Counted from the stretch's first letter, positions 34,380 through 44,260 are shown. The stretch is 64,000 nucleotides of DNA from Micromonospora costi (GCF_003626655.1 NZ_RBAN01000001.1:1116001-1180000), one strand, 5' to 3'. Notes: generated by a model from the sequence alone, not told the origin. Program-made: numbers and translations.

Positions 34380-35396
34380 TCACTCGTACGACTCGGGCTT
34401 GGCGGTCCGGCTCATCAGGGTGTCCACGGCGATGCGGGGGTCCATCCCCTCGTGGCAGATCCGCTCGACCTGCTCGGTGATCGGCATCTCCACGCCATGC
34501 GCGCGGGCCAGGTCGCGCACCGACAGGCAGCTCTTGACACCCTCGGCGGTCTGCCGCGTCGCCGCCTGCGCCTGCTCCATCGTCTCGCCCCGGCCCAGGT
34601 GCTCCCCGAAGGTGCGGTTGCGGGCCAGCGGCGACGAGCAGGAGGCCACCAGGTCGCCCATCCCGGCCAGGCCGGCGAAGGTGATCGGGTCGGCGCCGAG
34701 GGCCACACCCAGGCGTGCCGTCTCGGCCAGCCCCCGGGTCATCAGCATGGCCCGGGTGTTGTCGCCGAAGCCCATGGCCGTGGCGATGCCGTACGCCAGG
34801 GCGATCACGTTCTTCACGGCCCCGCCCAGCTCGCAGCCGACCACGTCGTCGTTGGTGTACGGGCGGAAGTACGGCGTCCTGATCGACGACTGCACGAGGG
34901 CCGTCCGCCGGCTGTCCGTCCCCGCGACGACGGTCGCGGCGGGCTGCTCGGCGGCGATCTCCGGGGCCAGGTTCGGGCCGGACACCACGACCACCCGGTC
35001 CGCCGCCACCCCGGCGGTCTCGACGATCACCTCGCTCATCCGCTTGGTGGTGCCGAGCTCGATGCCCTTCATGAGCGACACCAGCGTGGCGTCGGGGTGC
35101 ACGTACCCGGCCCACTCGGCGAGGTTGCCGCGCAGCGTCTGCGACGGCACGGCCAGCACCACCACCTCGGCGTCGGTGATCGCCTCGGCGGCGTCCGCGG
35201 TGGCCGTCACCCGCTCGGGCAGGACCAGGTGCGGCAGGTACTCCGGATTGCGCCGCTCCGTCCGCAGGATGTCGGCGACCGGCGCCCGCCGCGCCCAGAT
35301 CGTCACCTCCCGGCCGGCGTCGGCGAGGATCTTGGCGAACGCGGTGCCCCACGAGCCGGCACCGAGCACCGCCACATGCCCACCCCGCTCGCTCAC
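34380..35396 (-). CDS. gpsA: NAD(P)-dependent glycerol-3-phosphate dehydrogenase
   Basis: A 338-aa GpsA that reduces dihydroxyacetone phosphate to sn-glycerol-3-phosphate for phospholipid synthesis. Rossmann motif [21 protein letters not shown] at residues 8-28; catalytic lysine in [15 protein letters not shown]-terminal [14 protein letters not shown]. It is downstream of plsC, so two consecutive lipid-head reactions are linked. GTG start overlaps the TGA of the mini-ORF at 35393-35476. Confidence 0.96.
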   Translation of the reverse strand: MSERGGHVAVLGAGSWGTAFAKILADAGREVTIWARRAPVADILRTERRNPEYLPHLVLPERVTATADAAEAITDAEVVVLAVPSQTLRGNLAEWAGYVHPDATLVSLMKGIELGTTKRMSEVIVETAGVAADRVVVVSGPNLAPEIAAEQPAATVVAGTDSRRTALVQSSIRTPYFRPYTNDDVVGCELGGAVKNVIALAYGIATAMGFGDNTRAMLMTRGLAETARLGVALGADPITFAGLAGMGDLVASCSSPLARNRTFGEHLGRGETMEQAQAATRQTAEGVKSCLSVRDLARAHGVEMPITEQVERICHEGMDPRIAVDTLMSRTAKPESYE

Positions 35397-35476
35397 GCCG
35401 CCGCTCCGCTTCGCTCCCCGGCGGCGCGAGGCGCCACGCTGCTGTGCCGAATGGTTCGCTCGCTACGCTCGCTCAC
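35393..35476 (-). CDS. 27-aa bridging mini-ORF between plsC and gpsA
   Basis: A GTG at 35474-35476 overlaps the plsC TGA as GTGA, and its own TGA overlaps the gpsA GTG as GTGA. The 27-codon frame ([14 protein letters not shown] then [13 protein letters not shown]) therefore links the two genes without a gap. The first half matches a repetitive [11 protein letters not shown] sequence I remember from many actinobacterial intergenic regions, and the gpsA start (GTGAGCGAGCG) repeats its first bases, suggesting a copy inserted in frame. A coupling function is possible; a real peptide is doubtful. Confidence 0.45.
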   Translation of the reverse strand: MSERSERTIRHSSVAPRAAGERSGAAA

Positions 35477-36267
35477 GCCGCCCCGCCCTGCTGCTGGCGC
35501 TGCGTACGGGGTCGCTCCCACAGCGGCGGCGGTGTGCCACCGCGGATCTCGGCGACCATGTCCCGCAACCGCAGCATGATCGTGTCGGTCATCTCCTCCA
35601 GCGTGGCCCGGGTGGGCGACGCGCCGGCCCAGGCGCTCAGGTCGATCGGCGGGCCGGCCACCACGCTCACCGGGATCCGCGGCCGCAGGCTGAACTTGGC
35701 GGTCCGGGGGTCGAACATCTTCTCCGGCCCCCACATGGCGATCGGGATGACCGGGGCGCCCGTGGTCAGGGCCAGCCGGGCGGCCCCCGTCTTCCCCTTC
35801 ATGGGCCACAGGTCCGGCTCGCGGGTGGTCGTGCCCTCCGGATAGATCACCACGCTGCCGCCGGCCTTCAACGCGGCGACCAGCGCGTCGAGCGACCGGG
35901 CCGCGTCCACGGTGCCCCGCTCGACCGGGATCTGCCGGCAGCGGTGCAGGATCCACCCGAGCACCGGCACCCGGAACACACTCGCCTTGGCGAGGAACTG
36001 CGGCCAGCGCCCGGCGTCGTAGATGAAGTGCGCGGAAACCAGCGGGTCGGCGTGCGACAGGTGGTTCGCCACGATGATCACCCCGCCGTCGCGGCCCAGG
36101 TGTTCCATGCCCTGCCACGTCCGCCGCGTCCACACGGTCAGGACCGGCTTCACCAGCACCGCGGCCAACCGTGGCCAGAATCCCAGTCTCCGCCGTGCCA
36201 CCACGCCTCCTCGTGCCGCCGGGCTCCGCGCACCGGCCCCGCCGGTGCCACCCGCAGCGGAAATCAT
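35473..36267 (-). CDS. plsC: 1-acyl-sn-glycerol-3-phosphate acyltransferase-like
   Basis: A 264-aa membrane-associated acyltransferase. It has the catalytic NHLSHAD box, VERGTVDAARSLD, and the YPEGTTTREPDL motif, with a hydrophobic N-terminal segment around residues 30-45. It transfers the second (or, in some actinobacteria, first) acyl chain to glycerol phosphate. With plsX and gpsA in the same window this supplies phosphatidic acid. The ATG at 36267 has GGGGAG 6 nt upstream; a GTG about 22 codons inside is an alternative. Divergent from cofC. Confidence 0.9.
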   Translation of the reverse strand: MISAAGGTGGAGARSPAARGGVVARRRLGFWPRLAAVLVKPVLTVWTRRTWQGMEHLGRDGGVIIVANHLSHADPLVSAHFIYDAGRWPQFLAKASVFRVPVLGWILHRCRQIPVERGTVDAARSLDALVAALKAGGSVVIYPEGTTTREPDLWPMKGKTGAARLALTTGAPVIPIAMWGPEKMFDPRTAKFSLRPRIPVSVVAGPPIDLSAWAGASPTRATLEEMTDTIMLRLRDMVAEIRGGTPPPLWERPRTQRQQQGGAA

Positions 36268-36327
36268 GCCTGCTCCCCTGAGGTACGGGCCAGCGAGGGT
36301 ACGCCGGCCGGCTGGCAGGATTGCGGT

Positions 36328-36969
36328 GTGACTCAGCCGAGGTGGGCGATCGTGGTGCCCGTGAAGCGCCTGGCGGCGGCGAAGAGCCGGCTGCGTGGGG
36401 CGCTGCCCGGCGTACCGCACGAGGAGCTGGCGCTCGCCCTGGCGGCCGACACGGTCCGCGCGGTGCGGGCGTGCCCGGCGGTGGCCGAGGTGCTGGTGGT
36501 GACCGACGACACCCGGGTCGGCGCGGAGGCACGCGCCGCCGGCGCGCGGGTGGTGCCGGACCGGCCGGGCGCCGGGCTGAACGCCGCCTTCCGTCACGGC
36601 GCCGCCGCGGCGCGGGCCGGATGGGTGGCCGCTCTCACCGCCGACCTGCCCGCGCTGCGTCCGGCCGAGCTCGCGGCCGCGCTCGCCGCGGCACGGGAGG
36701 ACCCGGCAGCGCGGACGTTCGTGGCGGACGCGCCCGGCACCGGCACCGTGCTGCTCACCGCGCCGCCCGGGGTTCCACTGGACCCGCGCTTCGGGGTGGA
36801 CTCGGCGGCGGCGCACGCGGCGAGCGGGGCGCGACCGCTGGCCGGTGAGTGGCGGAGCCTGCGCCGGGACGTGGACACCGCCGGGGACCTGGCGGCCGCC
36901 GCGGCGCTCGGGCTCGGGCCGCGCACCGCGGCGCTCACCGCCGCCTGCGCGGCCGGCACGCCCGGCTGA
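36328..36969 (+). CDS. cofC: 2-phospho-L-lactate/phosphoenolpyruvate guanylyltransferase
   Basis: A 213-aa CofC/FbiD nucleotidyltransferase of coenzyme F420 synthesis. VVPVKRLAAAKSRL at the N-terminus is the GTP-binding motif; VLVVTDDTRVGAEARAAGA and LTADLPALRPAEL carry the metal-binding acidic residues. In mycobacteria the homologue uses phosphoenolpyruvate. Other F420 genes (fbiA, B, C) are not in the window. GTG start with CAGGAT 6 nt upstream, fitting a leaderless transcript. Adjacent to ppk as in M. tuberculosis. Confidence 0.9.
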   Translation: MTQPRWAIVVPVKRLAAAKSRLRGALPGVPHEELALALAADTVRAVRACPAVAEVLVVTDDTRVGAEARAAGARVVPDRPGAGLNAAFRHGAAAARAGWVAALTADLPALRPAELAAALAAAREDPAARTFVADAPGTGTVLLTAPPGVPLDPRFGVDSAAAHAASGARPLAGEWRSLRRDVDTAGDLAAAAALGLGPRTAALTAACAAGTPG

Positions 36970-36997
36970 GCCCGCCACCCCGGTGTACGGTGCTGGC

Positions 36998-37195
36998 ATG
37001 CAGGGCACGGTGGCCACCTACGACGCGGCGACCCGCAGCGGTCTGCTGCTCCTCGACGACGGCACCGAGCTGCCCTTCCCGGCCCGCGCCTTCGACGCCT
37101 CCGGGCTGCGCCTGCTCCGCCTCGGCCAGCGGGTCCGCGTGGAGACCGACGCGACCGGCGAGGTGGTACGGGTGACGTTGCCGACGATGAGCTGA
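36998..37195 (+). CDS. Small OB/cold-shock-like protein
   Basis: A 65-aa beta-rich protein (MQGTVATYDAATRSGLLLLD, FPARAFDASGLRLLRLGQRV) that reads like a diverged cold-shock/OB fold: GTV at the start, a GLLLLDDG strand and a RVRVE strand. The RNP aromatic motifs of true Csp proteins are missing, so nucleic-acid binding is uncertain. TACGGT 6 nt before the ATG indicates a leaderless mRNA of its own. Lies between cofC and ppk. Confidence 0.75.
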   Translation: MQGTVATYDAATRSGLLLLDDGTELPFPARAFDASGLRLLRLGQRVRVETDATGEVVRVTLPTMS

Positions 37196-37209
37196 CCCGT
37201 CGCCGCCAA

Positions 37210-37243
37210 GTTCATTTTGCGTTCACCGGATCCGGGTGATTAT
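37210..37243 (+). promoter_or_regulatory. PHO-box-like direct repeat and -10 before ppk
   Basis: GTTCATTTTGC (37210-37220) is followed at once by GTTCACCGGAT (37221-37231), two 11-bp direct-repeat units of the streptomycete PhoP box type. GATTAT (37238-37243) follows 6 nt later and is itself 6 nt from the ppk GTG. The layout suggests PhoP-controlled, leaderless transcription of ppk; PhoP control of ppk is established in Streptomyces. Confidence 0.6.
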
Positions 37244-37249
37244 GAGCGG

Positions 37250-39580
37250 GTGAGCACCCCTCGCGAGCACCCCGCCAACCCCGCCACCGACCCGTCCGGC
37301 GCCCGCAACGGCACCCGAATGCGCGGCAGCGACGGCCGTTTCCGCACCGACCGTCCCGCCGACGGAGACACGGCCGAGCACACCAGGGCCGCGCGTACCG
37401 ACGTTCCCGCCGCCGACGCGGCGGCCGCCTCCGACGGCCTGGAGGAGGTGCTGGACCCGGTCGCCACGGCCGGCGCGGCGACCCTCCGACCCGACGACGA
37501 GCCTCCGGCCGTCCCGCCGCTGCCCGAGGACCGGTTCCTCAACCGGGAACTCTCCTGGCTCGACTTCAACGCCCGCGTGCTGGCACTCGCCGAGGACCCG
37601 CGCACCCCCCTGCTGGAGCGCGCCAAGTTCCTCGCCATCTTCGCGAGCAACCTCGACGAGTTCTACATGGTCCGGGTGGCCGGGTTGAAGCGCCGGCTCC
37701 AGGCCGGCCTGCCGGTCCGCGGCGGCGACCGGACGCCGCTGCGTACGCAGTTGGAGCTGATCGCCGAGAAGACCGCGGCGCTGGTCGCCCGGCACGCGGC
37801 GTGCTTCGTCGACGACGTGCTGCCGGGGCTCGCCGCCGAGGACATCCGCATCATGCGCTGGGCCGAGTTGGACGACGCCGAACGCGAGCGGCTACGCACG
37901 TACTTCCGAGAACAGATCTTCCCGGTGCTCACGCCGCTGGCCGTCGACCCCGCGCACCCGTTCCCGTACATCTCCGGCCGGTCGCTCAACCTGGCCGTCG
38001 CGGTCCGCGACCCGGACGGCGGTTCGGAGCTGTTCGCCCGGGTGAAGGTCCCCAACAACGTCCCCCGGTTCGTCCGGGTGAGCCGCGACCAGCCGGGCGT
38101 GCGGATGCTGCCGGTGGAGGACCTGATCTCGGTGCACCTGGGCCAGCTGTTCTCCGGCATGCAGGTGGTCGAGTGCCACCTGTTCCGGGTGACGCGCAAC
38201 GCCGAGGTGGAGGTCGACGAGGACCGCGACGAGGACCTGCTCCAGGCCCTCGAACGGGAGCTGGCCCGCCGCCGGTTCGGCCCGCCCGTACGCCTGGAGG
38301 TGGCCGCCTCGATCAGCGACCACATGCTCGACCTGCTGGTCCGCGAGCTGGACATGGACGACCAGGACGTGCTGCGCGTGCCCGGCCTGCTCGACCTCTC
38401 CGCGCTCTGGCAGGTCTACAACGAGGCGGACCGGCCCGACCTGAAGGACAAGCCGTTCGTGCCGGCCACCCAGCCGCGGCTCACCGAGGGCGAGGTGCCG
38501 CGCAGCGTCTTCGCCACCCTCCGCGACGGGGACATCCTCGTGCACCACCCGTACCACTCGTTCGCGACGAGCGTGCAGCGGTTCATCGAGCAGGCCGCCG
38601 CCGACCCGAACGTGCTGGCCATCAAGCAGACCCTCTACCGCACCAGCGGCGACTCCCCCATCGTCGACGCCCTCGTGGACGCCGCGGCCGCCGGCAAGCA
38701 GGTCGTCGTGCTGGTGGAGGTGAAGGCGCGCTTCGACGAGGTGGCGAACATCGGCTGGGCCCGGACGCTGGAACGCGCCGGCTGCCATGTGGTGTACGGG
38801 CTCGTGGGGCTCAAGACGCACTGCAAGACGGCGTTGGTGGTCCGCCAGGAGGGCAACCAGATCCGCCGGTACTGCCACATCGGCACCGGCAACTACCACC
38901 CGAAGACGGCCCGGCTCTACGAGGACTTCGGGATGCTCACCGCCGACCCGGAGATCGGCGCCGACCTCACCGACCTGTTCAACGTCCTCACCGGCTACAG
39001 CCGGCAGACCGCGTACCGGCGGCTGCTGGTGGCGCCGCAGGGCATCCGCAGCGGCCTCATCGAGCGGATCGAACGGGAGATCGCCCACGTCCGGCTGGGC
39101 ATGCCCGGCCTCGTCCAGTTCAAGGTGAACGCGCTGGTCGACGAGGCCATCTCCGACGCGCTCTACCGCGCCTCCCAGGCCGGCGTCCACGTCGACCTGC
39201 TGATCCGGGGGATGTGCGCGCTGCGGCCCGGCGTGCCGGGGCTGTCGGAGAACATCCGGGTCCGCTCGATCCTCGGCCGGTTCCTCGAACACTCACGGAT
39301 CTTCCGTTTCGGCAACAACGGGGACGGGGAGTTCTGGATCGGCTCGGCGGACCTCATGCACCGGAACCTGGACCGGCGGGTGGAGGCGCTCGTGCAGGTC
39401 ACCGACCCGGTCGCCCGGGCCGAACTGGACCACGTGCTGACGGCCGCCATGAGCCCCGAGATCGAAGCGTTCGAGCTGGCCGGCGACGGCACCTGGACCC
39501 GGCGGACCGGCACGCCGGAGGAGCCGCTCGCGCACCTGCAGGACCTGCTGCTGCGGCGGGTCGGTGACACCGCCAGCTGA
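37250..39580 (+). CDS. ppk: Polyphosphate kinase 1
   Basis: A 776-aa PPK1 that polymerises the gamma-phosphate of ATP into inorganic polyphosphate. The N-terminal 90 residues are a disordered extension. The core starts at [19 protein letters not shown]. His524 (LKTHCK) and His681 (FLEHSR) correspond to the autophosphorylated and second catalytic histidines (E. coli 435 and 592); the signature [20 protein letters not shown] is intact. The GTG at 37250 is chosen because the -10-like GATTAT ends 6 nt before it. The CYTH-CHAD and mutT1 genes follow on the same strand. Confidence 0.96.
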   Translation: MSTPREHPANPATDPSGARNGTRMRGSDGRFRTDRPADGDTAEHTRAARTDVPAADAAAASDGLEEVLDPVATAGAATLRPDDEPPAVPPLPEDRFLNRELSWLDFNARVLALAEDPRTPLLERAKFLAIFASNLDEFYMVRVAGLKRRLQAGLPVRGGDRTPLRTQLELIAEKTAALVARHAACFVDDVLPGLAAEDIRIMRWAELDDAERERLRTYFREQIFPVLTPLAVDPAHPFPYISGRSLNLAVAVRDPDGGSELFARVKVPNNVPRFVRVSRDQPGVRMLPVEDLISVHLGQLFSGMQVVECHLFRVTRNAEVEVDEDRDEDLLQALERELARRRFGPPVRLEVAASISDHMLDLLVRELDMDDQDVLRVPGLLDLSALWQVYNEADRPDLKDKPFVPATQPRLTEGEVPRSVFATLRDGDILVHHPYHSFATSVQRFIEQAAADPNVLAIKQTLYRTSGDSPIVDALVDAAAAGKQVVVLVEVKARFDEVANIGWARTLERAGCHVVYGLVGLKTHCKTALVVRQEGNQIRRYCHIGTGNYHPKTARLYEDFGMLTADPEIGADLTDLFNVLTGYSRQTAYRRLLVAPQGIRSGLIERIEREIAHVRLGMPGLVQFKVNALVDEAISDALYRASQAGVHVDLLIRGMCALRPGVPGLSENIRVRSILGRFLEHSRIFRFGNNGDGEFWIGSADLMHRNLDRRVEALVQVTDPVARAELDHVLTAAMSPEIEAFELAGDGTWTRRTGTPEEPLAHLQDLLLRRVGDTAS

Positions 39581-39604
39581 CGTGGCGGGGCATAGGCTGA
39601 CGGG

Positions 39605-41131
39605 ATGGAGGAGGAGCGGAAGTACGAGGTGGACGACACCTTCGTGCTGCCCGACCTGTCCGGCACGGCGCCCGCGGGAGGCCGGGTGCGCGCCCGGCCC
39701 CCCGCGATCCTGGTCGCCACCTACGTCGACACCCCCGACCTGCGGCTGGCCCGGGCCGGTGTCTCGCTGCGCCACCGCGAGGGCGACGAGCTGCCCTGGA
39801 CGGTGAAGCTGCCCACCGACGCCCCGGGCGTACGGCAGGAGATCTCCCGTCCCGGGCCGTTGGGTGACCCGCCCGCGGCGCTGGCCGCGCTGGTCACCGT
39901 CCACAGCCGGGGCGCCCCGCTCGCGCCCGCCGTCGTGGTGCGGACCGAGCGGCACGCGTACGAGGTCGTCGGGCCGGACGGCGACGTGCTCGCCGAGGTC
40001 GTCGACGACCGGGTGACCACGCGGACACCCGACGGCGCGGTGACCGGCGGGTTCCGCGAGCTGGAGGTGGAGCGCAAGGCCGGCGACCGGGCCCTGCTGG
40101 ACCGGATCGGGTCGGTGCTGGGCGACGCCGGGGCCCGGGGCGGATCGTTCGTCCCGAAGCACGTCCGGGCGCTCGGCCCGGCGGCCGGCGGCGAACCGGA
40201 CCTGGTGCCGCCCACCGGCCTGCCGTCCCGACCCACCGCGGGAGACGTGGTCACCGAGGCGGTCCGGCGGGGCGTACGGCGGCTGGTCGAGCACGACCCG
40301 CTGGTGCGGCTGCGCGCCCCGCTCGACGGCGACACCGCCGTGCACCGGATGCGGGTGGCGTGCCGGCGTCTCCGCAGCGACCTGCGGACGTTCGGCCCCC
40401 TCGTCCGTCCCGGCTGGGCCCGGCCGCTGCGGGACGAGCTGCGCTGGCTCGCCGGTGTGCTCGGCGCGGCCCGCGACGCCGAGGTGCTGCGCGCCCGGCT
40501 GCGGCGCACCGCCGCGGCCGACCCGATCAGCCCCCTCGACTCCGCCGCCGTGGACCGGCTGGACGCCCGGCTCGGCGAGCGGGAACGCCAGGCCCTCGTC
40601 GCGGTGGACGAAGCGCTCGCCTCGGCCCGCTACCTGGCCCTCGTGGACGCGCTGGTGCTGGCCGCAAGGGCGCCCCGGCTCACTCCGCTGGCGGCGGACC
40701 CGGCGGCCCGCGTGCTGCCCCGCCTGGTGGCCCGGCCGTGGCGGCGGCTCGCCGGCGGGAAGGGCCGGCCGGGCGCGGTGGCGGAACTCGACCCGCTGGG
40801 CCCGGACGAGCGGTGGCACGCCGTCCGCAAGCGGGGCAAGCAGGCCCGGTACGCGGCGTCCGCCGTCGCTCCCGCGCTGGGCGGCCGCGCCGGCAAGCTG
40901 GCCTCGGCGCTGACCCGCGTCCAGGACCTGCTCGGGGAGCACCAGGACGCGGCGGTCGCCGCCCGGACGTGGCTGGAACTCGCCGCCGAGCGCCCGGACG
41001 ACCACGCTCTCGCGGTCACCGCCGGCCGGCTCGCCGAGCGCGAACGCGCCACCGTGCACCGCGCGCGGGCGGCGTTCCCCGCTGCCTGGCACCGCGCCAC
41101 CCGCCGCAAACGGACCGGATGGCTGCCGTGA
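39605..41131 (+). CDS. CYTH-CHAD domain protein
   Basis: A 508-aa protein. The CYTH domain (residues 1-195) has the ExExK motif in MEEERKYEV and metal-binding RLARAGVSLRHREG and ELEVERK strands; CYTH enzymes hydrolyse or bind triphosphates. The CHAD domain (about 215-500) carries two His/Arg-rich repeats (VHRMRVACRRLRSDLRTF and WHAVRKRGKQARYA). CHAD binds polyphosphate, so the position right after ppk is meaningful. TAGGCT (39593-39598) 6 nt before the ATG marks a separate leaderless promoter. Its stop overlaps the next start (GTGA). Confidence 0.93.
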   Translation: MEEERKYEVDDTFVLPDLSGTAPAGGRVRARPPAILVATYVDTPDLRLARAGVSLRHREGDELPWTVKLPTDAPGVRQEISRPGPLGDPPAALAALVTVHSRGAPLAPAVVVRTERHAYEVVGPDGDVLAEVVDDRVTTRTPDGAVTGGFRELEVERKAGDRALLDRIGSVLGDAGARGGSFVPKHVRALGPAAGGEPDLVPPTGLPSRPTAGDVVTEAVRRGVRRLVEHDPLVRLRAPLDGDTAVHRMRVACRRLRSDLRTFGPLVRPGWARPLRDELRWLAGVLGAARDAEVLRARLRRTAAADPISPLDSAAVDRLDARLGERERQALVAVDEALASARYLALVDALVLAARAPRLTPLAADPAARVLPRLVARPWRRLAGGKGRPGAVAELDPLGPDERWHAVRKRGKQARYAASAVAPALGGRAGKLASALTRVQDLLGEHQDAAVAARTWLELAAERPDDHALAVTAGRLAERERATVHRARAAFPAAWHRATRRKRTGWLP

Positions 41132-41997
41132 CCGACATCCGCGCGGCCGGCGGTGTCGCGTGGCGGCCGGCGGCCGGCGCCGTGGAGGTCTGCCTCGTGC
41201 ACCGGCCCCGCTACGGGGACTGGTCGCTGCCGAAGGGGAAGCTCGAACCGGACGAGCATCCGCTGGTGGCCGCGGTCCGCGAGGTGGCCGAGGAATCCGA
41301 CGTACGGGCGGTGCCGCAGGTCCGGTTGCCGTCCGCGCGCTACCGCAGCGAGGGACGGCCCAAGGTGGTCGACTACTGGTCGATGCGGGCGGTGGCGAAC
41401 GGTGGCTTCCAGCCGGGCACCGAGGTCGACGAGGTGCGCTGGCTTGCCGTGGACGACGCGATCCGGCTGGTCAGCTACCCGCACGACGCGGAGGTGCTGG
41501 CCGCGTTCGCCGCGCTGGCGCCGGTGACCGCGACCGTCGCGCTGGTCCGGCACGCCCACGCCGGGATGCGGGCCACCTGGTCCGGGCCGGACACGGCCCG
41601 CCCGCTCGACGACGAGGGCTGGGCGCAGGCGCGGGCGTTGGCCGACCTGGTGGAGCTGGTGCGGCCGGCCCGGCTGCTCTCGGCGTCGGCCCGGCGGTGC
41701 GTACAGACGCTCGATCCCGCCGCGGATCGGCTCGACCTGCCCATCGAGATCTGCGGCGACCTGGACGAGCCGCGCCCCGGCCAGCAGCGCGACGAGCGGG
41801 CCCTCGCCCTCGCGGCCCGCCTGCTGGAACTGGCCGGCGCCGGAGGCCAGGCGGCAGTGTGCAGCCAGGGCAAGGTGATCCCGGGGGCGCTGGAACGCCT
41901 CACGGGCCGCGTGGGCGAGGACTTCAACACCCCGAAGGGCGGCGGCTGGCTGCTCGCCTTCGCCGGTGACGGGCTCCTCGCCGCCGAGCGCCTCTGA
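41128..41997 (+). CDS. mutT1: Nudix hydrolase fused to histidine phosphatase (MutT1-like)
   Basis: A 289-aa two-domain enzyme. The Nudix part (1-140) contains the box GKLEPDEHPLVAAVREVAEE followed by SDV, where the usual glycine of EExGU is Asp. The C-terminal half is a phosphoglycerate-mutase-type phosphatase starting LVRHAHAGM (RHx motif) with SASARRCVQTL and CSQGKVIPGAL. Mycobacterial MutT1 (same place, next to ppk) hydrolyses 8-oxo-dGTP and diadenosine polyphosphates. GTG 41128 overlaps the CHAD stop; ATG 41119 is also possible. Confidence 0.92.
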   Translation: MTDIRAAGGVAWRPAAGAVEVCLVHRPRYGDWSLPKGKLEPDEHPLVAAVREVAEESDVRAVPQVRLPSARYRSEGRPKVVDYWSMRAVANGGFQPGTEVDEVRWLAVDDAIRLVSYPHDAEVLAAFAALAPVTATVALVRHAHAGMRATWSGPDTARPLDDEGWAQARALADLVELVRPARLLSASARRCVQTLDPAADRLDLPIEICGDLDEPRPGQQRDERALALAARLLELAGAGGQAAVCSQGKVIPGALERLTGRVGEDFNTPKGGGWLLAFAGDGLLAAERL

Positions 41998-42087
41998 CGC
42001 GCTGCGCCCGGCCCGGTGTGACCTCTCGGAACGCGTGGCTGCGGGTCCCCTCGCCGAACCCATAGGGACCGACGTGCGGTGGCAGGG

Positions 42088-44067
42088 TCAGGTCGGCGGC
42101 AGGGTGAGGGTGACCGCCACCGGCAGGTGATCGCTCGCCGTGCCGCCCGGCGCTACCGCATGGGAGGCGGTGACGCCGGGCGTGACGAACACGTGGTCGA
42201 TCTGTTCCCGCGGACGGTCCGCGGGGCTCGTGGGCAGCGGCCGGGCCGTGGCCAGCGCGTCCACCAGCCCGGCGCGGGTGAACTCCGCGAACGCGGCGTC
42301 GCCCGGTTCGGTGTTCATGTCACCGGCCACCACGAGTGGACGGCCGGCCGCGTACCGCCGGGCGAAGTCGGCGACCGCGCGGGCCTGCACCACCGGCTGC
42401 CGTCCGGGCGGCGGTTGCAGGTGGGTGCTCACCACCACCGGACGCACCCCGTCGCCGAGGTCGAGCGTGACCGCGAGGGCCTGCGCCCCGGTGGGCGCGC
42501 CGACCGCGGGCAGCGGCAGGGTCCGCGGCGCGGTGACCGGCCACCGGCTCAGCACCGCGTCGCCCCAGAGCGGGTCGGCGGCGGGCGCGAAGACGTACGC
42601 CATGTGCAGCCGGTCGGCAAGCAGGTCGAGGGTGTCGTGGCCGCCGTTGAGCAGCCATCCCCGGTCCACCTCGCTGAGCAGCACGACGTCCGGCGTCCGG
42701 CGCGACACGAGATCGGCGAGGGCGTCCGGGTCGAGCCGGCCGTCCAGGCCGAAGCCCATCCGGATGTTGTAGGCCACCACGGTCAGGTGGGACGGCGGCC
42801 CCTCCCGGTTGCTGGTGACCGGCACGTCGTCGGCCACCACCGGCGCGAGCAGGGCCAGCACGGTGACCGCCGCGGTCGTCCGTACCGGCGGCAGCGGCAC
42901 GCGGACCTCCGGGTGCGCCGGGCCGGCGGCGCGGGCCGGAGGAACGTCCGCCCGGCCGGCGGCCAGGGCCACGGCGGCGACGAGCGCGGCCACCGCGACG
43001 GGCACCCAGCCGTTGGGATAGCCGAGGTCGTAGGCCGAGTAGTAGGCGACCGCGGCTACCGCGAAGACCAGCATGCCGGCGGTGGCCGCGTACGCGCGGC
43101 GCGACGCCGCCCGACGGTCCGCCGGCGCGGCTGCCGGGTCGATGCCCGACGGCCCGGCGGCGGACAGATCGGCGCCGGGTGGCTCGGCGGCGGTCAGCGC
43201 CAGGCAGGCGCCGAGGCCCAGCGCGCTGAGCAGCAGCGCCGGCAACAGCAGGCTGCCGCGGTCGAGGGCGAGGAGGACGGCGCCGGCCAGCAGGGCCAGG
43301 GGCCCGCCCAGCCACCGGACGCGCGCCACGGCCGCGGGGAACCGGCGGGGTGCCACCGCGAGCGCGACCGCGAGGAAACCGGCGACCGCCACCGGCAACG
43401 GGAGCGACCCGAGCACCGGGGACACGGCGACGCCCGCCTCACCCTGCAGGTACGAGGTCGCGGTGCGGGCCAGCGCCGGGGAGAGCGCCACCATGCCGGC
43501 CAGCAGCAACGCCGGGCCGGCCAGGAACCAGGCCCGTACGCCCGCGGCGCCCGGTGGCGCGGGCCGTGGCGCGTGACCGACCAGGAAGAGGCCCGCCAGC
43601 ACACCGCCGGCCACCCACGCCTCCCAGCGGCCCCACCACACGAGGTCGTACGTGTCGAGGACGGCGTGCCCGGCCGCGCCGACGGCCAGGCCCAACGCCA
43701 GGCCCGGCACGGGCCGGTCGTTGGTGGCGGCGGTGCCGGCGAACCAGACCAACCCGGCCAGCAGACCGGTGGTGGCGAGCCAGAGCTGGGGCCGGCCACC
43801 GGGCGTGGCGGTCAACGCGAACCGGGCGGCGGCCAGCAGCACGGCCGCGCCGATGGTCACCGGGCGGGCGCCCACCCGGCGGATGAGCGGGGGCGCGGCG
43901 AGGGCCAGGACGAACCAGCCGAGCGCGAAGGCGCCCATCAGCTCGGCGGGTGTGGACGCGGCCTGCCCGAAGATGGTGATGATGCCGGGCAGCCACACGC
44001 GGAGCACGTCGGTGACGAGGACGACCCCCAGGGCGAGGACACCCGCGGCGAACACGCGCTGACGCAT
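42088..44067 (-). CDS. Polytopic membrane protein with endonuclease/exonuclease/phosphatase domain
   Basis: A 659-aa protein. Residues 1-400 contain about ten or more hydrophobic helices (MRQRVFAAGVLALGVVLV onwards). The last 250 residues form an EEP (DNase I-like) domain, with VVAYNIRMGFG, LLSEVDRGW, VVSTHLQP, VVAGDMNTEP and DHLPVAVTL, the complete metal and catalytic set. Members act on phosphodiesters or lipid head groups; the membrane fusion suggests a lipid or nucleotide substrate at the envelope. ATG 44067 with GAGGA 7 nt upstream. Convergent with mutT1. A second, smaller relative is at 57939. Confidence 0.88.
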   Translation of the reverse strand: MRQRVFAAGVLALGVVLVTDVLRVWLPGIITIFGQAASTPAELMGAFALGWFVLALAAPPLIRRVGARPVTIGAAVLLAAARFALTATPGGRPQLWLATTGLLAGLVWFAGTAATNDRPVPGLALGLAVGAAGHAVLDTYDLVWWGRWEAWVAGGVLAGLFLVGHAPRPAPPGAAGVRAWFLAGPALLLAGMVALSPALARTATSYLQGEAGVAVSPVLGSLPLPVAVAGFLAVALAVAPRRFPAAVARVRWLGGPLALLAGAVLLALDRGSLLLPALLLSALGLGACLALTAAEPPGADLSAAGPSGIDPAAAPADRRAASRRAYAATAGMLVFAVAAVAYYSAYDLGYPNGWVPVAVAALVAAVALAAGRADVPPARAAGPAHPEVRVPLPPVRTTAAVTVLALLAPVVADDVPVTSNREGPPSHLTVVAYNIRMGFGLDGRLDPDALADLVSRRTPDVVLLSEVDRGWLLNGGHDTLDLLADRLHMAYVFAPAADPLWGDAVLSRWPVTAPRTLPLPAVGAPTGAQALAVTLDLGDGVRPVVVSTHLQPPPGRQPVVQARAVADFARRYAAGRPLVVAGDMNTEPGDAAFAEFTRAGLVDALATARPLPTSPADRPREQIDHVFVTPGVTASHAVAPGGTASDHLPVAVTLTLPPT

Positions 44068-44216
44068 CGGCGTCCTCTTCCCGTCGGCGCCGGCGGGGGT
44101 GGCCGGCACGGCGATTCTCCGTGCGGCGACCGGCGCGGTCAACGGCCCGCGGCACGGCCCCGGCGCCGGCTCGACCGGACGGGGAGTGGCGACACCGGCC
44201 ACCGTCCCCGGACACG

Positions 44217-44252
44217 CCGAAGGGCGCCCACCACGCGGTGGACGCCCTTCGG
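44217..44252 (-). terminator. Terminator of the HU gene
   Basis: Sixteen-base arms (44217-44232 and 44237-44252) with one wobble and a 4-nt loop. It lies 9 nt beyond the HU stop; no long U-tract follows on the minus strand. Confidence 0.75.
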
Positions 44253-44260
44253 GCCGGCAG

